Below the pieces are notes generated by a model, which was given only the letters and a program-made list of their open reading frames with translations, was not told where the DNA came from and searched no databases. A stretch of 64,000 bases of DNA. Origin: Candidatus Skiveiella danica. Lineage in GTDB: Bacteria > Pseudomonadota > Gammaproteobacteria > Burkholderiales > Burkholderiaceae_C. Shown here piece after piece: positions 53,414 to 62,861 of the stretch. The position numbers were made by a program, and so were the translations under genes. The stretch lies in the NCBI GenBank assembly GCA_016721925.1, contig JADKHE010000007.1:1-64000 (forward strand), written 5' to 3'. The stretch's first letter is position 1, and each line of letters opens with the position of its first letter.

Positions 53414-55393
53414 TTACTTGGTCACGATCTGGAAGGTGCCCGGCGCCTTGTCGATCAGGCTGAAGAAGCGCACCAGGTCGATCTTGCTGCCGTCCACCTT
53501 GAGGTCGTCACTCAGCAGGGTGTCCTTCACGCCCGCCGTGCCGGCCATCATCTTGATGAAGATCGGCTTGGTCAGCGTCAGCGTGGCGTTGGCGCCGGCA
53601 TCCGGCGGTGCCTTCTTGAAGTGCAGCACGGCATTCTCGATCCACAGCACGTAGGAAGTCTTCTGGTCGGTCAGCACCAGGTTGATCTTCAGGTCCTTGC
53701 CCTCGGCGTCGGGGCCGTTCAGGCCGGCGGCCATGGCCTCCAGGAAGCGTTCGATCGGCGCCTGGGCCAGCATGTCGATAAAGAACGAGCGGTCCAGGCC
53801 CTTCTTGGGCGGGCCGTCGCGCAGTTCCATGGCGGCCGTCAGGTAGCTGTTGCGCCAGGTGGCGGCCTCGGCCATGTAGCCCATCTGGTCGTAGGTGCGC
53901 GCCAGCAGCTCCTTGGCGGCCTTGTTGTCGGGCGCACCGAAGACGGCGTGGTTGAGCAGTTCGGCCGCCCAGCGGAAGTCACCCTTGTCGAAAGCCGCCT
54001 GCGCGGTGGCCACGGCCTTGTCCGGGCCACCGATGATCTCCAGGTAACGCTTGGCCGATTCCTGCGGCGGCAGCGGGTTCAGGTTGGCCGGGTTGCCGTC
54101 GTAGGCACCCAGGTACAGCTGGTAAACCGCCTTCACGTTGTGGCGCAGGTCGCCGTAGTAGCCGCGGGTATTGGGGTAGGACGCCAGCGACTTGGGCAGC
54201 TTGATCAGGTCGGCGATCTCGCGCGGGGTGTGGCCGGCGTTCGCCAGGCGCACGGTCTGGTCATGGGTGTACTTGTACACGTCGCGGTGCTTGGTGATGA
54301 ACTCGCGGATGCGGGCCTGGCCCCAGACCGGCCAGTTGTGCTGGCCCACATAGACCTCGGCGTCGCCGAGCTGGTCCAGGGCTTCCTGCATGTAGGTGGA
54401 CCAGCGCAGGGCGTCACGCGCCTTGGCGCCACGCACCGGCAGCAGGTTGTGCATGGTCTGCGCCAGGTTTTCGGCGCCGCCGTAAACCTTGTATTCGGGG
54501 ACCGAGAAGGTCATTTCCGCCGGGGCTTCGGCACCCGGCACGTTGTGGAAGACAAAGCGCACGCCGTCCAGCGTCAGCTCCTGCGTCTGTTTGGTGATGA
54601 GCTGGGTCGGCTCCAGGACGCCGACGGCGCCATAGGCCATGTTCTTGCCCAGGCCGGTATCGACGATGCCCTTGGGGCCAGGCGTCAGGTTCTTGCCGAA
54701 CTGGTACATCGAGCGTCTTCCCATCGCGGTGCCGACCAGGATGTTCTCGCTGGTGGCTTCCTCGATGAAGCCCTCGGACGCGATCACCGGAATCTTGCGC
54801 TCGGCAATTTCCTGGGCCGTCGCCACGCCCAGTGCGCCGCCAAAATGGTCGGCATGGCTGTGGGTGAACACGATGGCGGTCACCGGCTTGTTGCCCAGGT
54901 GCTTGCGGGCAAAGGCCAGCGCCGCGGCCGCGCTTTCGCGGGCGGTGAGCGTGTCCACCACGATCCAGCCGGTCTTGCCGTCGATCAGCGTGATGTTGGA
55001 GATGTCGAAGCCGCGCAGCTGGTGCACGCCGTCGCGCACCTTGTACAGGCCCACGCCCTTGTTCAGCGTGGCATGGCGCCACAGGCTCGGGTTGACGGTG
55101 GCGGGCGGCTTGCCATCGATGAACTTGTAGGCGTCGAAGTCGATCAGCACCGTGGTGCCGTCGGCCGCGAGGATCTTGCCTTCGGGCGCGGCGATGAAGC
55201 CGCGCTTGGCGTCCTCGAAGTCCTGGGGATCGGCCAGGTTCAGCTCCTGGGCGATCAGTTCATTGGCCTTTTGCGTGGCCACTTCGGCGTCGCCGGCGGT
55301 GCCGCCGACGCCCGGGTTCTTGCCGCAGCCGGCGAGGGCCAGCAGGGTGATGAGCAGCGCGCTGCCCAGGGTCTTGTTCATGGTCTGGTTCAT
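53414..55393 (-). CDS. sdsA: SdsA-type alkylsulfatase (metallo-beta-lactamase fold)
   Basis: A 659-residue exported alkylsulfatase that would split long-chain alkyl sulfates (such as SDS) into alcohol and sulfate. The zinc motif HSHADH is in FTHSHADHFGGALG at about residue 180. AEVYVGQHNWPVWGQARIRE and NTRGYYGDLRHNVKAVYQLY are SdsA hallmarks, and the C-terminal 120 residues form the SCP2-like domain. The N-terminus is a lipoprotein signal (LLALAGCGKNPG). AGGAG precedes ATG 55393. An alcohol oxidase gene and a LysR gene lie upstream, as in known sdsA-sdsB loci. Confidence 0.9.
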   Translation of the reverse strand: MNQTMNKTLGSALLITLLALAGCGKNPGVGGTAGDAEVATQKANELIAQELNLADPQDFEDAKRGFIAAPEGKILAADGTTVLIDFDAYKFIDGKPPATVNPSLWRHATLNKGVGLYKVRDGVHQLRGFDISNITLIDGKTGWIVVDTLTARESAAAALAFARKHLGNKPVTAIVFTHSHADHFGGALGVATAQEIAERKIPVIASEGFIEEATSENILVGTAMGRRSMYQFGKNLTPGPKGIVDTGLGKNMAYGAVGVLEPTQLITKQTQELTLDGVRFVFHNVPGAEAPAEMTFSVPEYKVYGGAENLAQTMHNLLPVRGAKARDALRWSTYMQEALDQLGDAEVYVGQHNWPVWGQARIREFITKHRDVYKYTHDQTVRLANAGHTPREIADLIKLPKSLASYPNTRGYYGDLRHNVKAVYQLYLGAYDGNPANLNPLPPQESAKRYLEIIGGPDKAVATAQAAFDKGDFRWAAELLNHAVFGAPDNKAAKELLARTYDQMGYMAEAATWRNSYLTAAMELRDGPPKKGLDRSFFIDMLAQAPIERFLEAMAAGLNGPDAEGKDLKINLVLTDQKTSYVLWIENAVLHFKKAPPDAGANATLTLTKPIFIKMMAGTAGVKDTLLSDDLKVDGSKIDLVRFFSLIDKAPGTFQIVTK

Positions 55394-55431
55394 GGGAGTC
55401 TCCTGGAAGGATTGAAGTTGTTGGAATGCGT

Positions 55432-57032
55432 TCAGGCGTTGGAACGCAAGAGATCAGCCAGCTTTTCGCCGATCATGATGCTGGGGGCATTGGTGTTGCC
55501 GCCGATGAGCGTCGGCATGATGGACGCATCGGCGACACGCAGGCCCTGCACGCCGCGCACGCGCAGCTGGGCATCCACCACGGCCATGGGGTCGCTGTCG
55601 GGGCCCATCTTGCAGGTGCCCACCGGGTGGTACTGGGTGTCGGCGCGGTTGCGGATGTCCTGCGCCATGCCGGCGGGATCGTCGATACGCGCCGAGTACA
55701 GCATCTTGCCGCGGATCGGGTCGAAGGGCTTCGACTCGATGATGCGCTGCTGCATCTGGCCGCCTTTGACCAGCACCGGCAGGTCGCGTTCGTCCGAGAA
55801 GAACCTCGGGTCGATCAGCGGGGCGTCGTGGGGGTTGGTGCTGGCCAGGCTGACGGTGCCTCGGCTGTGCGGGCGCAACAGGTCGACGTGGCAGGAAATG
55901 CCGTGGCCCATGTGCATCTTGCGCGCGTGGTCATCGACGATGCCCAGCACGAAGACCAGTTGCAGGTCGGGCACCGCCACCTCGGGTGCCGAGCGCAAGA
56001 AGGCCCCGCAGGTCGCGATGGTGCTGGTGACCATGCCGGTGCGCTTGTTTTTCCACTCCAGCATGGCGCCGGTGACCCTGGCCGAGCCGCGCAGCGACAG
56101 GCCGAAGGTGTCGGTGTGGCTGGGCACTCGCCAGGTCTGCACGTAGTCGATGTGATCCTGCAGGTTCTGGCCCACGCCGGGCAGGTCGTGCGCCACGGCG
56201 ATGCCGAGCTTCTGCAGATCGGCCGCCGAGCCGATACCCGAGAGCTGCAGCAGCTGCGGGGAACCGAAGGCGCCGGCGGAAAGGATCACTTCGCGCCGCG
56301 CCTGCACGGTCTGCAAGGCGCCGTCCTGGTGGTAGGCCACGCCCGTGGCGCGCCGGCCTTCCAGCGTCACTTTGGCCGAGACCGCGTGGGTGATGACCTT
56401 GAGATTGGGGCGCGACAGGTTGGGCGTGAGGAAGGCCTTGGCCGCGCTGCAACGCTCGCCGTTCTTGTGCGTGACCTGGTACTGGAACGCGCCGGCCTGC
56501 TCCGCACCGTTGTAGTCCGGATTCATCGCGATGCCGTTGGCTGCGGCGGCTTGCAGGAACAGCTGGTTGACGGGGCTCTGGTGCTGCTGGTAGGTCACGT
56601 TCAGCGGACCGCCCTGACCGTGGAAGGCATCCTGAAACTGCTCGTTGTGCTCCGAGCGCTTGAACAGCGGCAGCACCTCTTCGTACGACCAGCCGGGGTT
56701 GCCCAGCGAGGCCCAGTGGTCGTAATCCCACCGGTTGCCGCGCACGTAGAGCATGGCGTTGATCGAGCTGGAGCCGCCCAGGGTCTTGCCGCGCGGCTGG
56801 TAGCCCTTGCGGCCGTTCAGGCCGGGCTGGGGCACGGTCTCGTAGGCGTAGTTGTTGATCTTCGTGGGCACCATGGCCACCACGCCAGCTGGCGCATGGA
56901 TCAGCACGCTCTTATCCGGGCCGCCAGCTTCCAGCAGACCGTCACGTTCGGGTCCTCGCTCAGGCGCGCGGCCAGCACACAGCCGGCCGAGCCGGCGCCG
57001 ACGATGACGTAGTCAAAGGATTGGGGCGTCAT
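55432..57032 (-). pseudogene. GMC-family alcohol dehydrogenase/oxidase, frameshifted
   Basis: From ATG 57032 (GGAG upstream) the frame reads MTPQSFDYVIVGAGSAGCVL and SEDPNVTV; at about 56935 one base is missing, and from there the family sequence continues in another frame as EAGGPDKSVLIHAPAGVVA to 55432. GMC signatures are present: RGKTLGGSSSINAMLYVRG and the catalytic His in DTQYHPVGTCKMG. The joined protein is about 530 residues, normal for choline-dehydrogenase-like alcohol oxidases. It would oxidise the fatty alcohol released by the alkylsulfatase. Either freshly inactivated or a sequence error. Confidence 0.8.
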
Positions 57033-57146
57033 GTTTTGTCTCCAGGTGGGAAACGCCTTCTGTGAGGCGCATTGCCGGATGATCCGATCTCCGGTACTAT
57101 TTGTCCAATGCATTCGAAACATTGATTTGATAATTAGGACTCATAC

Positions 57147-58151
57147 ATGGAGCTACGCCAGTTGCGCCACCTCATCGCCGTGGTCGAACACGGCAGTTTC
57201 AGCCGTGCCGCCGAGGCGGTGCACCTGACCCAGCCCGCCCTGTCGCGCAGCATTCAGGCGCTGGAGTCAGAAGTCGGCGCGGCGGTGCTGGAGCGCAACC
57301 GTGGTGCCATCGTGCCCACCGACATCGGCCACCTGTTGCTCACCCATGCGCGCCTGCTCGACACCGTCACCCGCGACCTGGACCGCGACATCGCGCTGAC
57401 CCGCGGGCTGGAGCTGGGCGAGCTTCGCATCGGCGTGGGGCCCTACGGCGGCTCGGCGCTGGTGGGCCCGCCCATCGGCCAACTCAATTTCGCCCACCCG
57501 GGCCTGCGCCTGAAGACCATCCTGGCCCCGTGGCAGGAACTGCCCGACCGCGCCCGTGCCCGTGACGTCGACATCATCGTGGTCGAGCTCAGCCAGGTGC
57601 AGCAGATGGAGGACTTTGCCGTGCAGGGTCTCACCGAGCACGCCATGGTGCCCGTCTGCCGACCCCGCCACCCGCTGACCCTGATGGCCTCGCCCACCTT
57701 GGCCGACGTCTTCGGCTACCCGGTGGCCGGGCCCAGCCTCACTCCGGCTTTTGCCAGCGTGCTGCAAGACCTGCTCCCTGCCCACCTGCGCGCCCAGCAG
57801 CAAAAGCGCGGTCTGCTGGCGGTGGAATGCGACCTGTCGGGCATGCTCAAGGATGTGCTGCGCCACAGCCACGCCATTTCGCTGATGCCGGCGTTCATGG
57901 TGGCCGCTGAAGTGGCGGCCGGGCAACTGGTGTGCCTGCCCGGCGTCGAACTGGGCCTGCGCGTGCGCTTTGGCTGCGCCTGGCTCAAGGCCGCACCCTG
58001 TCCCCCGTCGCCGCGCGCTTCATGGAACTGCTGGCCGAGCACGACCGCAGCCTGGCGACCCTGGCTGTCCCTGTGCCCTGAGGGGCTGCTTTTTCACGAC
58101 AAATTCGGATTTACGCAGCGTCGAACGGCCATGAGCCGCTATCGATTGTGA
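57147..58151 (+). CDS. LysR-family regulator (SdsB-like position), 3' frameshift
   Basis: 334 residues as read. MELRQLRHLIAVVEHGSFSR and LTQPALSRSIQALESEVG give the helix-turn-helix; the effector domain is normal to VRFGCAWLK near residue 280. One base is missing at about 57989: in the next frame the family-like end GRTLSPVAARFMELLAEHD and TGA at 58079 follow, so the intact gene would be 57147-58081. The frame as read runs on through dispersed-repeat copy G. It is divergent from the alcohol oxidase and alkylsulfatase genes, the place of the activator SdsB in Pseudomonas. Confidence 0.8.
   Translation: MELRQLRHLIAVVEHGSFSRAAEAVHLTQPALSRSIQALESEVGAAVLERNRGAIVPTDIGHLLLTHARLLDTVTRDLDRDIALTRGLELGELRIGVGPYGGSALVGPPIGQLNFAHPGLRLKTILAPWQELPDRARARDVDIIVVELSQVQQMEDFAVQGLTEHAMVPVCRPRHPLTLMASPTLADVFGYPVAGPSLTPAFASVLQDLLPAHLRAQQQKRGLLAVECDLSGMLKDVLRHSHAISLMPAFMVAAEVAAGQLVCLPGVELGLRVRFGCAWLKAAPCPPSPRASWNCWPSTTAAWRPWLSLCPEGLLFHDKFGFTQRRTAMSRYRL
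58095..58145 (+). repeat. dispersed 55-bp element, copy G
   Basis: GACAAATTCGGATTTACGCA, GCGTCGAACGGCCATGAGCC, then GCTATCGAT. It lies between the LysR gene and the EamA gene, just past the predicted true LysR stop. A diverged copy. Confidence 0.6.
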
Positions 58152-58155
58152 AGCG

Positions 58156-59094
58156 TTACCGGGCCCGCCGCGCCTCGCGTCGCGCCAGCCACAGCGTGGC
58201 CGCGCTGATGATCACGCCGCCCAGCAGGGTGCTGGCGGTGGGCAGGTCGCTGAACAGCAGCCAGCCCATCAGGGCCGACCAGAGCAGATCCAGAAACTTG
58301 GCCGATTGCGTGGCCGAAATGTCGGCGACGTGGTACGAGCGCGTCAGGCAGTAATGGCCGGCGCTGCCCAGCACGCCGCAGGCCAGAAAACCCACCCACT
58401 GCCACGGCGTGGGCGCCTGCCAGCCGGGCAGGGCCAGCGGCAGGCTCAGCAGCGTCACCGTGATCGCCTGCCACAGCAGGATGGTGCCGGTGGTCTCGTA
58501 GCGCGTCAGCGCCTTGGTCACCAGGAAGGACGCCGCGAACAGCGGCGCCGAGCCCAGCATCACCAGATGCCAGAGTCCGCCGCCGCCTTGGCCGATCGAC
58601 AGCCTCGGGCCCACCACGATCATCACCCCCGCAAAGCCCAGGCCGACGGCGACCCAGCGTTCCCAGTGCATCGGTTCCTTGAAGAACAGCCAGGCGCCGA
58701 TCATGATGAACAGCGGCCCGGTAAATCCGATGGCGGTCATGTCGGCCAGCGGAATGCGCGGCAGCGCCAGAAACCACAGCACCAGCCCGGCGGTGTGCAG
58801 GGCCCCGCGGATGAACTGCCCTCGCACCGACTTGGGCCACCAGGCCCGCAGGCTGCCGCTGCGCGCCACCAGCGGCAGCAGCACCAGCAGGCCGAACAGG
58901 TAGCGCAGGAACTGCGCCTGGAACGGGTCCAGGTGCAAGGCCAGCGCGCGCATCAGCGCATTGAGCACGCTGAAGATCAGGCCGGCGCTGGCCGACCACA
59001 GCAGGCCCCGCACCGTGGGCGGCAGGTGCGCGGTGCGCCGGTGAATGGCGTCGTGAATCCGCTGCCAGGGCGCCGGACTTCGGGCGCGGGTCAC
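58156..59094 (-). CDS. EamA/DMT-family transporter
   Basis: A 312-residue protein with ten helices in two EamA repeats (RGLLWSASAGLIFSVLNALM at the start of repeat one; GFLACGVLGSAGHYCLTRSY in repeat two). Relative of RhaT/YdcZ-like and S-adenosylmethionine-type exporters; the substrate cannot be named. It has a basic C-terminus (ARREARRAR). Convergent with the LysR gene. Confidence 0.87.
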   Translation of the reverse strand: MTRARSPAPWQRIHDAIHRRTAHLPPTVRGLLWSASAGLIFSVLNALMRALALHLDPFQAQFLRYLFGLLVLLPLVARSGSLRAWWPKSVRGQFIRGALHTAGLVLWFLALPRIPLADMTAIGFTGPLFIMIGAWLFFKEPMHWERWVAVGLGFAGVMIVVGPRLSIGQGGGGLWHLVMLGSAPLFAASFLVTKALTRYETTGTILLWQAITVTLLSLPLALPGWQAPTPWQWVGFLACGVLGSAGHYCLTRSYHVADISATQSAKFLDLLWSALMGWLLFSDLPTASTLLGGVIISAATLWLARREARRAR

Positions 59095-59162
59095 CGGGCA
59101 AGCTCCGTGTTGCGCACGGCGGTGCTATTCGCCTTGGGAGCGGCCCGGCGGCTCATGCCGGC

Positions 59163-59717
59163 TCAGGCAGCCGGCTTGGCGGCCGGTGGGCGGAAGAACA
59201 TCGGGTGGTGGCGCGCCACCACCGGCCCGGCGAAGTCCCAGGCCAGGCATTTGCCCAGGTGGTGCGGGGGGCGCGCCGGGTCGGCCGGCTCGGCCTCATC
59301 GGGCAGGGTCTGATAGGCGGCCGTGGCCATGTTGAACAACAACTCGCGCAGGTGGGCGCAGCCCTGGACGCCGCCCAGGTGGGTCTCGATCGCCTTGCGC
59401 CAGCCCGGGCCCATGGTGGCGCCGATCATGCGGCGCATCGGCGCCTGCGCCTGCGGGCACTCCGGGTGCGGCACGTCGTCCATGCTTACGGCGATGTCGC
59501 GCACCGTGAAGGCCGGGTCGATGGTCACGCGAATCTTCAGGCCATGGATCGCCTCACCGGGCTGCCAGACGCCGTCACCCGGGATCTCGAACGGCACACT
59601 CTTGGTGTCGAGCAGTTCGCCCTCGATGTCCCACAGTCCGTCATCGCGGCGGTAGCCACGGAATACGGTGGTGCGGGTGTGCTGGGGGGCGCGGGGCGCT
59701 GGCGGCGGCAACGGCAA
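59163..59717 (-). CDS. DUF2889 protein
   Basis: 184 residues. GYRRDDGLWDIEGELLDTK, VRDIAVSMDDVPHPECPQ and GCAHLRELLFNMATAAYQTL are characteristic of DUF2889, a family widespread in Burkholderiales and often found near thioesterase or aromatic-acid genes. There is no signal peptide. Biochemical role unknown. Confidence 0.82.
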   Translation of the reverse strand: MPLPPPAPRAPQHTRTTVFRGYRRDDGLWDIEGELLDTKSVPFEIPGDGVWQPGEAIHGLKIRVTIDPAFTVRDIAVSMDDVPHPECPQAQAPMRRMIGATMGPGWRKAIETHLGGVQGCAHLRELLFNMATAAYQTLPDEAEPADPARPPHHLGKCLAWDFAGPVVARHHPMFFRPPAAKPAA

Positions 59718-59867
59718 GACGGACTCCTTTGCTGGACGGGTCGGTCAATGGACCGACGATAAAGGGTTGATTGTCCGGGAAGCCGGGCGGACGTGCTGTC
59801 GCGGTGGGGCGAAAGGGATCGGATTCCTCGCCACCCGGATCGACAATACGGCCATGGAGAACCCGCC

Positions 59868-60338
59868 ATGCCCAGCACACCGATTCAGGCAACCGATGAA
59901 ATCACGATCCACGCCACGGTGAGCGAGGTATGGCCGGTGCTGGCGGACGTCGCCGGCTATCCGCGTTGGTGGCCCCGGTCGCTCGGCGTTCGTGTAGCGA
60001 GCACAGGTGGGGAACTGCTGGGCACCGAAGTGGAAATGCGCCCATCCGGCGGGCGATCTTTTGTGTGCCGGGTTGAAGCGGTGGAGGTGCCGACCCGGAT
60101 CCGGATGCGCTACGGGGGCGGTTTCATCGACGGTTTTGGGGAGTGGCGGCTGGAGCCGCTGGGCGCGCAGACCCGGGTCAGCTACCAGCTCGAAGTCGAG
60201 GCGCACGGCTGGCTGGTGTATTGCCTGGGCAAGGTGATGAACCTGGCTGGCGTGCATTCCCGGTCCATGCGGGAAGTCCTGAAGAACCTCAAGCATGTGC
60301 TGGATCAGAACCCGCGCCGAACGAACGTGGGACAGTAG
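59868..60338 (+). CDS. SRPBCC-family protein
   Basis: 156 residues from MPSTPIQATDEITIHATVSE; ATG 59868 is preferred over 59793. WPVLADVAGYPRWWPRSLG, followed by strand-rich sequence and the long C-terminal helix NLAGVHSRSMREVLKNLKHV, is the polyketide-cyclase/START fold. It probably binds a hydrophobic ligand. Second SRPBCC-like gene of the window. Confidence 0.78.
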   Translation: MPSTPIQATDEITIHATVSEVWPVLADVAGYPRWWPRSLGVRVASTGGELLGTEVEMRPSGGRSFVCRVEAVEVPTRIRMRYGGGFIDGFGEWRLEPLGAQTRVSYQLEVEAHGWLVYCLGKVMNLAGVHSRSMREVLKNLKHVLDQNPRRTNVGQ

Positions 60339-60423
60339 CGATGTTGTCCAAGCCTTCATCGCACGGCTTGCGCGCTGGAAACGGCGCGAATCCGGCCAAC
60401 CGAACATTCGGCATCGCATCCGC

Positions 60424-60531
60424 ATGAAACCTGTTGCCCGCCTTTTTGCTTCGTTCGCTTTCGCCGCCATCACCGTCGTGCTGGCCGCTCTGATGCTGGT
60501 CCTGGCTGGCCTGGTCTGGAGTCGAAAGTGA
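60424..60531 (+). CDS. possible 35-aa membrane peptide
   Basis: MKPVARLFASFAFAAITVVL continues with a hydrophobic run and ends WSRK: one transmembrane helix with basic ends. Its TGA overlaps the GTG start of the next hydrolase (GTGA), as in coupled genes. No family is known and no strong ribosome-binding site is seen, so it is uncertain. Confidence 0.3.
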   Translation: MKPVARLFASFAFAAITVVLAALMLVLAGLVWSRK

Positions 60532-61571
60532 CGGACCTTCGACGGGCCGCTCGTGCCGCGAAACCGCATCCACAGACGGTACGGGTACCCACCCTGTCTT
60601 TCCTTCGATGGATCGCGCTGGCGTTGACAGCAGGGGCCATCGCCATCTCAGGCGTGTACCTGTGGCAGATGGGCCGCGCGTACGACCGCATCGCGGGGCA
60701 AAGCCAGTTCATTGACATGGGCGACGAGCGCATCGAATACGTGCAGGGTGGTTCGGGCACGCGGGTGCTCGTGGTGCATGGCAGTGGCGGCGGTTTCGAT
60801 CAGGGTGCGCTGATCGCCAGCGCCGTGATTGGCGATGGTTTTCGCTGGATCGCGCCGTCGCGATACGGCTACCTGCGCTCGACGTTGCCCTCGGGCGCGA
60901 CCTTCGAAACGCAGGCCGATGCCTATGCCCGCCTGCTGGACCACCTTGGCATCCGGCAGACGGCGGTGGTCGCGCTGTCGCAGGGCGGGCCTTCTGCGCT
61001 GTTCTTCGCGCTGAAATACCCCGAGCGGGTGCAGTCGCTGGTGCTGCTGTCGTGCGGCGTGGCGTCGTCCTCCGATGCGCAGCAAGCCGAGGCGAACCGC
61101 TCGGGCGATTTGCTGAAGATGATCTTCAAGTACGACTTCGCCTACTGGGGCGTCAGTACCGCGCTGCGCAAGCCGCTCATGAAGCTCATGGGTGCCAGCG
61201 ACGAGGTCATCGCGGGGCTTGCTCCCGGGCAGCGGCAGGTCGTGGACCAGGTCATCGACTTCATGAACCCCGTCGAACCGCGCTACGCCGGTGTGGCGCT
61301 GGACAATCGCGCGGCCATGCCCAACGAGCGCATTGCCGCCATTCGCGTGCCCACCCTGATTTTTCATGCCACGGATGACACGCTGCAGCTCTATCGCAAT
61401 GCGGAGTTCGCGGCGGCTACCATTCCCGGTGCGCGCCTGCGTGGCTTCGAGCGCGGCGGGCATTTGCTGATCGCGGTGGAACAGCCGCGCATCAGTGCCG
61501 AGGTGCAGGCCTTCATTCGCTCCCATTCGGCACAACGGGGCGAGCAACAAGCGCCTGGCCCTGGAAAGTAA
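60528..61571 (+). CDS. membrane-anchored alpha/beta hydrolase
   Basis: 347 residues with an N-terminal helix (WIALALTAGAIAISGVYLW) that anchors it in the inner membrane. The catalytic Ser is in VVALSQGGPSALFF, Asp in HATDDTLQLY and His in FERGGHLLIAV; VVHGSGGGFDQGALI is the oxyanion region. GTG 60528 overlaps the 35-codon frame before it. Substrate unknown. A GNAT gene follows 18 bases later. Confidence 0.82.
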   Translation: MTDLRRAARAAKPHPQTVRVPTLSFLRWIALALTAGAIAISGVYLWQMGRAYDRIAGQSQFIDMGDERIEYVQGGSGTRVLVVHGSGGGFDQGALIASAVIGDGFRWIAPSRYGYLRSTLPSGATFETQADAYARLLDHLGIRQTAVVALSQGGPSALFFALKYPERVQSLVLLSCGVASSSDAQQAEANRSGDLLKMIFKYDFAYWGVSTALRKPLMKLMGASDEVIAGLAPGQRQVVDQVIDFMNPVEPRYAGVALDNRAAMPNERIAAIRVPTLIFHATDDTLQLYRNAEFAAATIPGARLRGFERGGHLLIAVEQPRISAEVQAFIRSHSAQRGEQQAPGPGK

Positions 61572-61589
61572 CAAGGAAAGAGATAGCCC

Positions 61590-62150
61590 ATGACGGTGAC
61601 CTTCACCCTGCGCAACGAAACCCCGGCCGACGTCGGCGCGATCACCGAGGTGACCATGGCCGCCTTCGAGTCCCTGGCGATCAGCCAGCAGACGGAGCAT
61701 TTCATCGTCGCTGCCCTGCGCGCGGCCGGAGCGCTCACGGTGTCGCTCGTCGCCGAGTCTGGGGGCCGCGTCATCGGCCACATCGGATTTTCGCCCGTGG
61801 TGCTGTCGGATGGCACGCCGGCCTGGTACGGCCTGGGTCCGGTGTCGGTGCTGCCGCCGTTTCAGCGGCAGGGCGTCGGCCGGGCGCTGATTCAGGAAGG
61901 CCTGGCGCGCCTGAAAGCCCTGGGGGCGCAAGGCTGCTGTCTGGTGGGGCATCCGGGCTACTACCAGCAATTCGGCTTCCGCAATACGCAGGAACTGGTG
62001 CTTGAGGGCGTGCCGCCGGAGGTCTTTTTTGCGTTGTCGTTTGATGGACATGTGCCGCGCGGCACGGTGACGTTCCACGAAGGCTTCTGCGCGGATGGTT
62101 CCGGGACCCTGGCGAAAGATGGAACGGCCAAGGCCGCGCCAGAGCGTTGA
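61590..62150 (+). CDS. GNAT-family N-acetyltransferase (YhbS-like)
   Basis: 186 residues. The acetyl-CoA loop is LPPFQRQGVGRALIQEGLAR, after IGHIGFSPVVLSDG. GCCLVGHPGYYQQFGFRNTQ is typical of the YhbS group. It probably acetylates a small amine or a protein N-terminus. It follows the hydrolase by 18 bases and precedes the lipoprotein gene by about 20. Confidence 0.87.
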   Translation: MTVTFTLRNETPADVGAITEVTMAAFESLAISQQTEHFIVAALRAAGALTVSLVAESGGRVIGHIGFSPVVLSDGTPAWYGLGPVSVLPPFQRQGVGRALIQEGLARLKALGAQGCCLVGHPGYYQQFGFRNTQELVLEGVPPEVFFALSFDGHVPRGTVTFHEGFCADGSGTLAKDGTAKAAPER

Positions 62151-62170
62151 AACCCGACAGGAGGCTACCC

Positions 62171-62746
62171 ATGCAAAGTTGGTTTCGTTCCCTGCCCCTG
62201 GTCGCTTCGCTGGTGGCGGCTGCGTTGCTGGGCGCGTGCGCGGGCACGGCCACGACCCAGGTCACGCTGACGCCACCGGACCAGGCGCCGGTCTGCCAGC
62301 CGCAGGCAGCCCTGAAGGCTTCGGTGTTCTGGCGCATCCAGTGGCGCGCGGACCAGAAAGACGTGCCCGAGCGTGAAGCGGCTGCGGCGCAGGGCATCAC
62401 CCGCTTCTTTGCCGATGGCGGCTGCTTTCCTTCCGCGGCGGTGGCCCGCGCGGACGCAGGCGTCACGGCGTTTGCCGTGCCCCCCGGATCGGACCTGCTG
62501 ATCGTGCTGACCGTGCGGGAGCTGGGCCCCACGGTCAAGCTGCTGTCGTCGGCCGCCCTCATCGAAGGCGGCACGGAGGTCGTGGTGGATGTGGCGGTGG
62601 TCCGGCCGGGGCGGCGCGAGGCGGATCGTGAGTTCTCGATTCGCTGGCAGGACGGTGGCCCCGGCGTGGTGAAAGGGGTGCAGACGCTGCCATCCGACAT
62701 GGCGGCGGCCTTGAAGGCGGGATTGCTGACCCGCCAGGGCCCGTAG
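62171..62746 (+). CDS. hypothetical lipoprotein
   Basis: 191 residues from ATG 62171 with AGGAGG 6 bases upstream. MQSWFRSLPLVASLVAAALL then GACAGTATTQ gives a clear lipobox LGAC. The mature part has two internal cysteines (APVCQP and GGCFPSAA) and mixed alpha/beta character, including PPGSDLLIVLTVRELGPTVK. No family recognised; probably tethered to the outer membrane. Confidence 0.65.
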   Translation: MQSWFRSLPLVASLVAAALLGACAGTATTQVTLTPPDQAPVCQPQAALKASVFWRIQWRADQKDVPEREAAAAQGITRFFADGGCFPSAAVARADAGVTAFAVPPGSDLLIVLTVRELGPTVKLLSSAALIEGGTEVVVDVAVVRPGRREADREFSIRWQDGGPGVVKGVQTLPSDMAAALKAGLLTRQGP

Positions 62747-62794
62747 CGCCGCCCGACGCGACCGAAGGCGGTTTGAAGCGGCTGTTCAGTCGGA

Positions 62795-62857
62795 AATATG
62801 AACAAAAATGACCAGAAGCCATCGCGATTTGGTCATTGTTTGCTATGAATAGCGTAG
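62795..62857 (+). repeat. dispersed 55-bp element, copy H
   Basis: AAATATGAACAAAAATGACC, AGAAGCCATCGCGATTTGGT, CATTGTTTGCTATGAATAGC. AATGACCA and TGGTCATT form a perfect 8-bp inverted repeat, and GCTA-TGAA-TAGC a second small stem. It is intergenic, next to the end of gcvP. Confidence 0.75.
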
Positions 62858-62861
62858 TAAT

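Noticed and set aside
52979..56146. A 1055-codon plus-strand reading frame
   Set aside because: It is antisense to DUF2505, the alkylsulfatase and the GMC gene, all with strong family motifs; long antisense frames are expected at this GC content.
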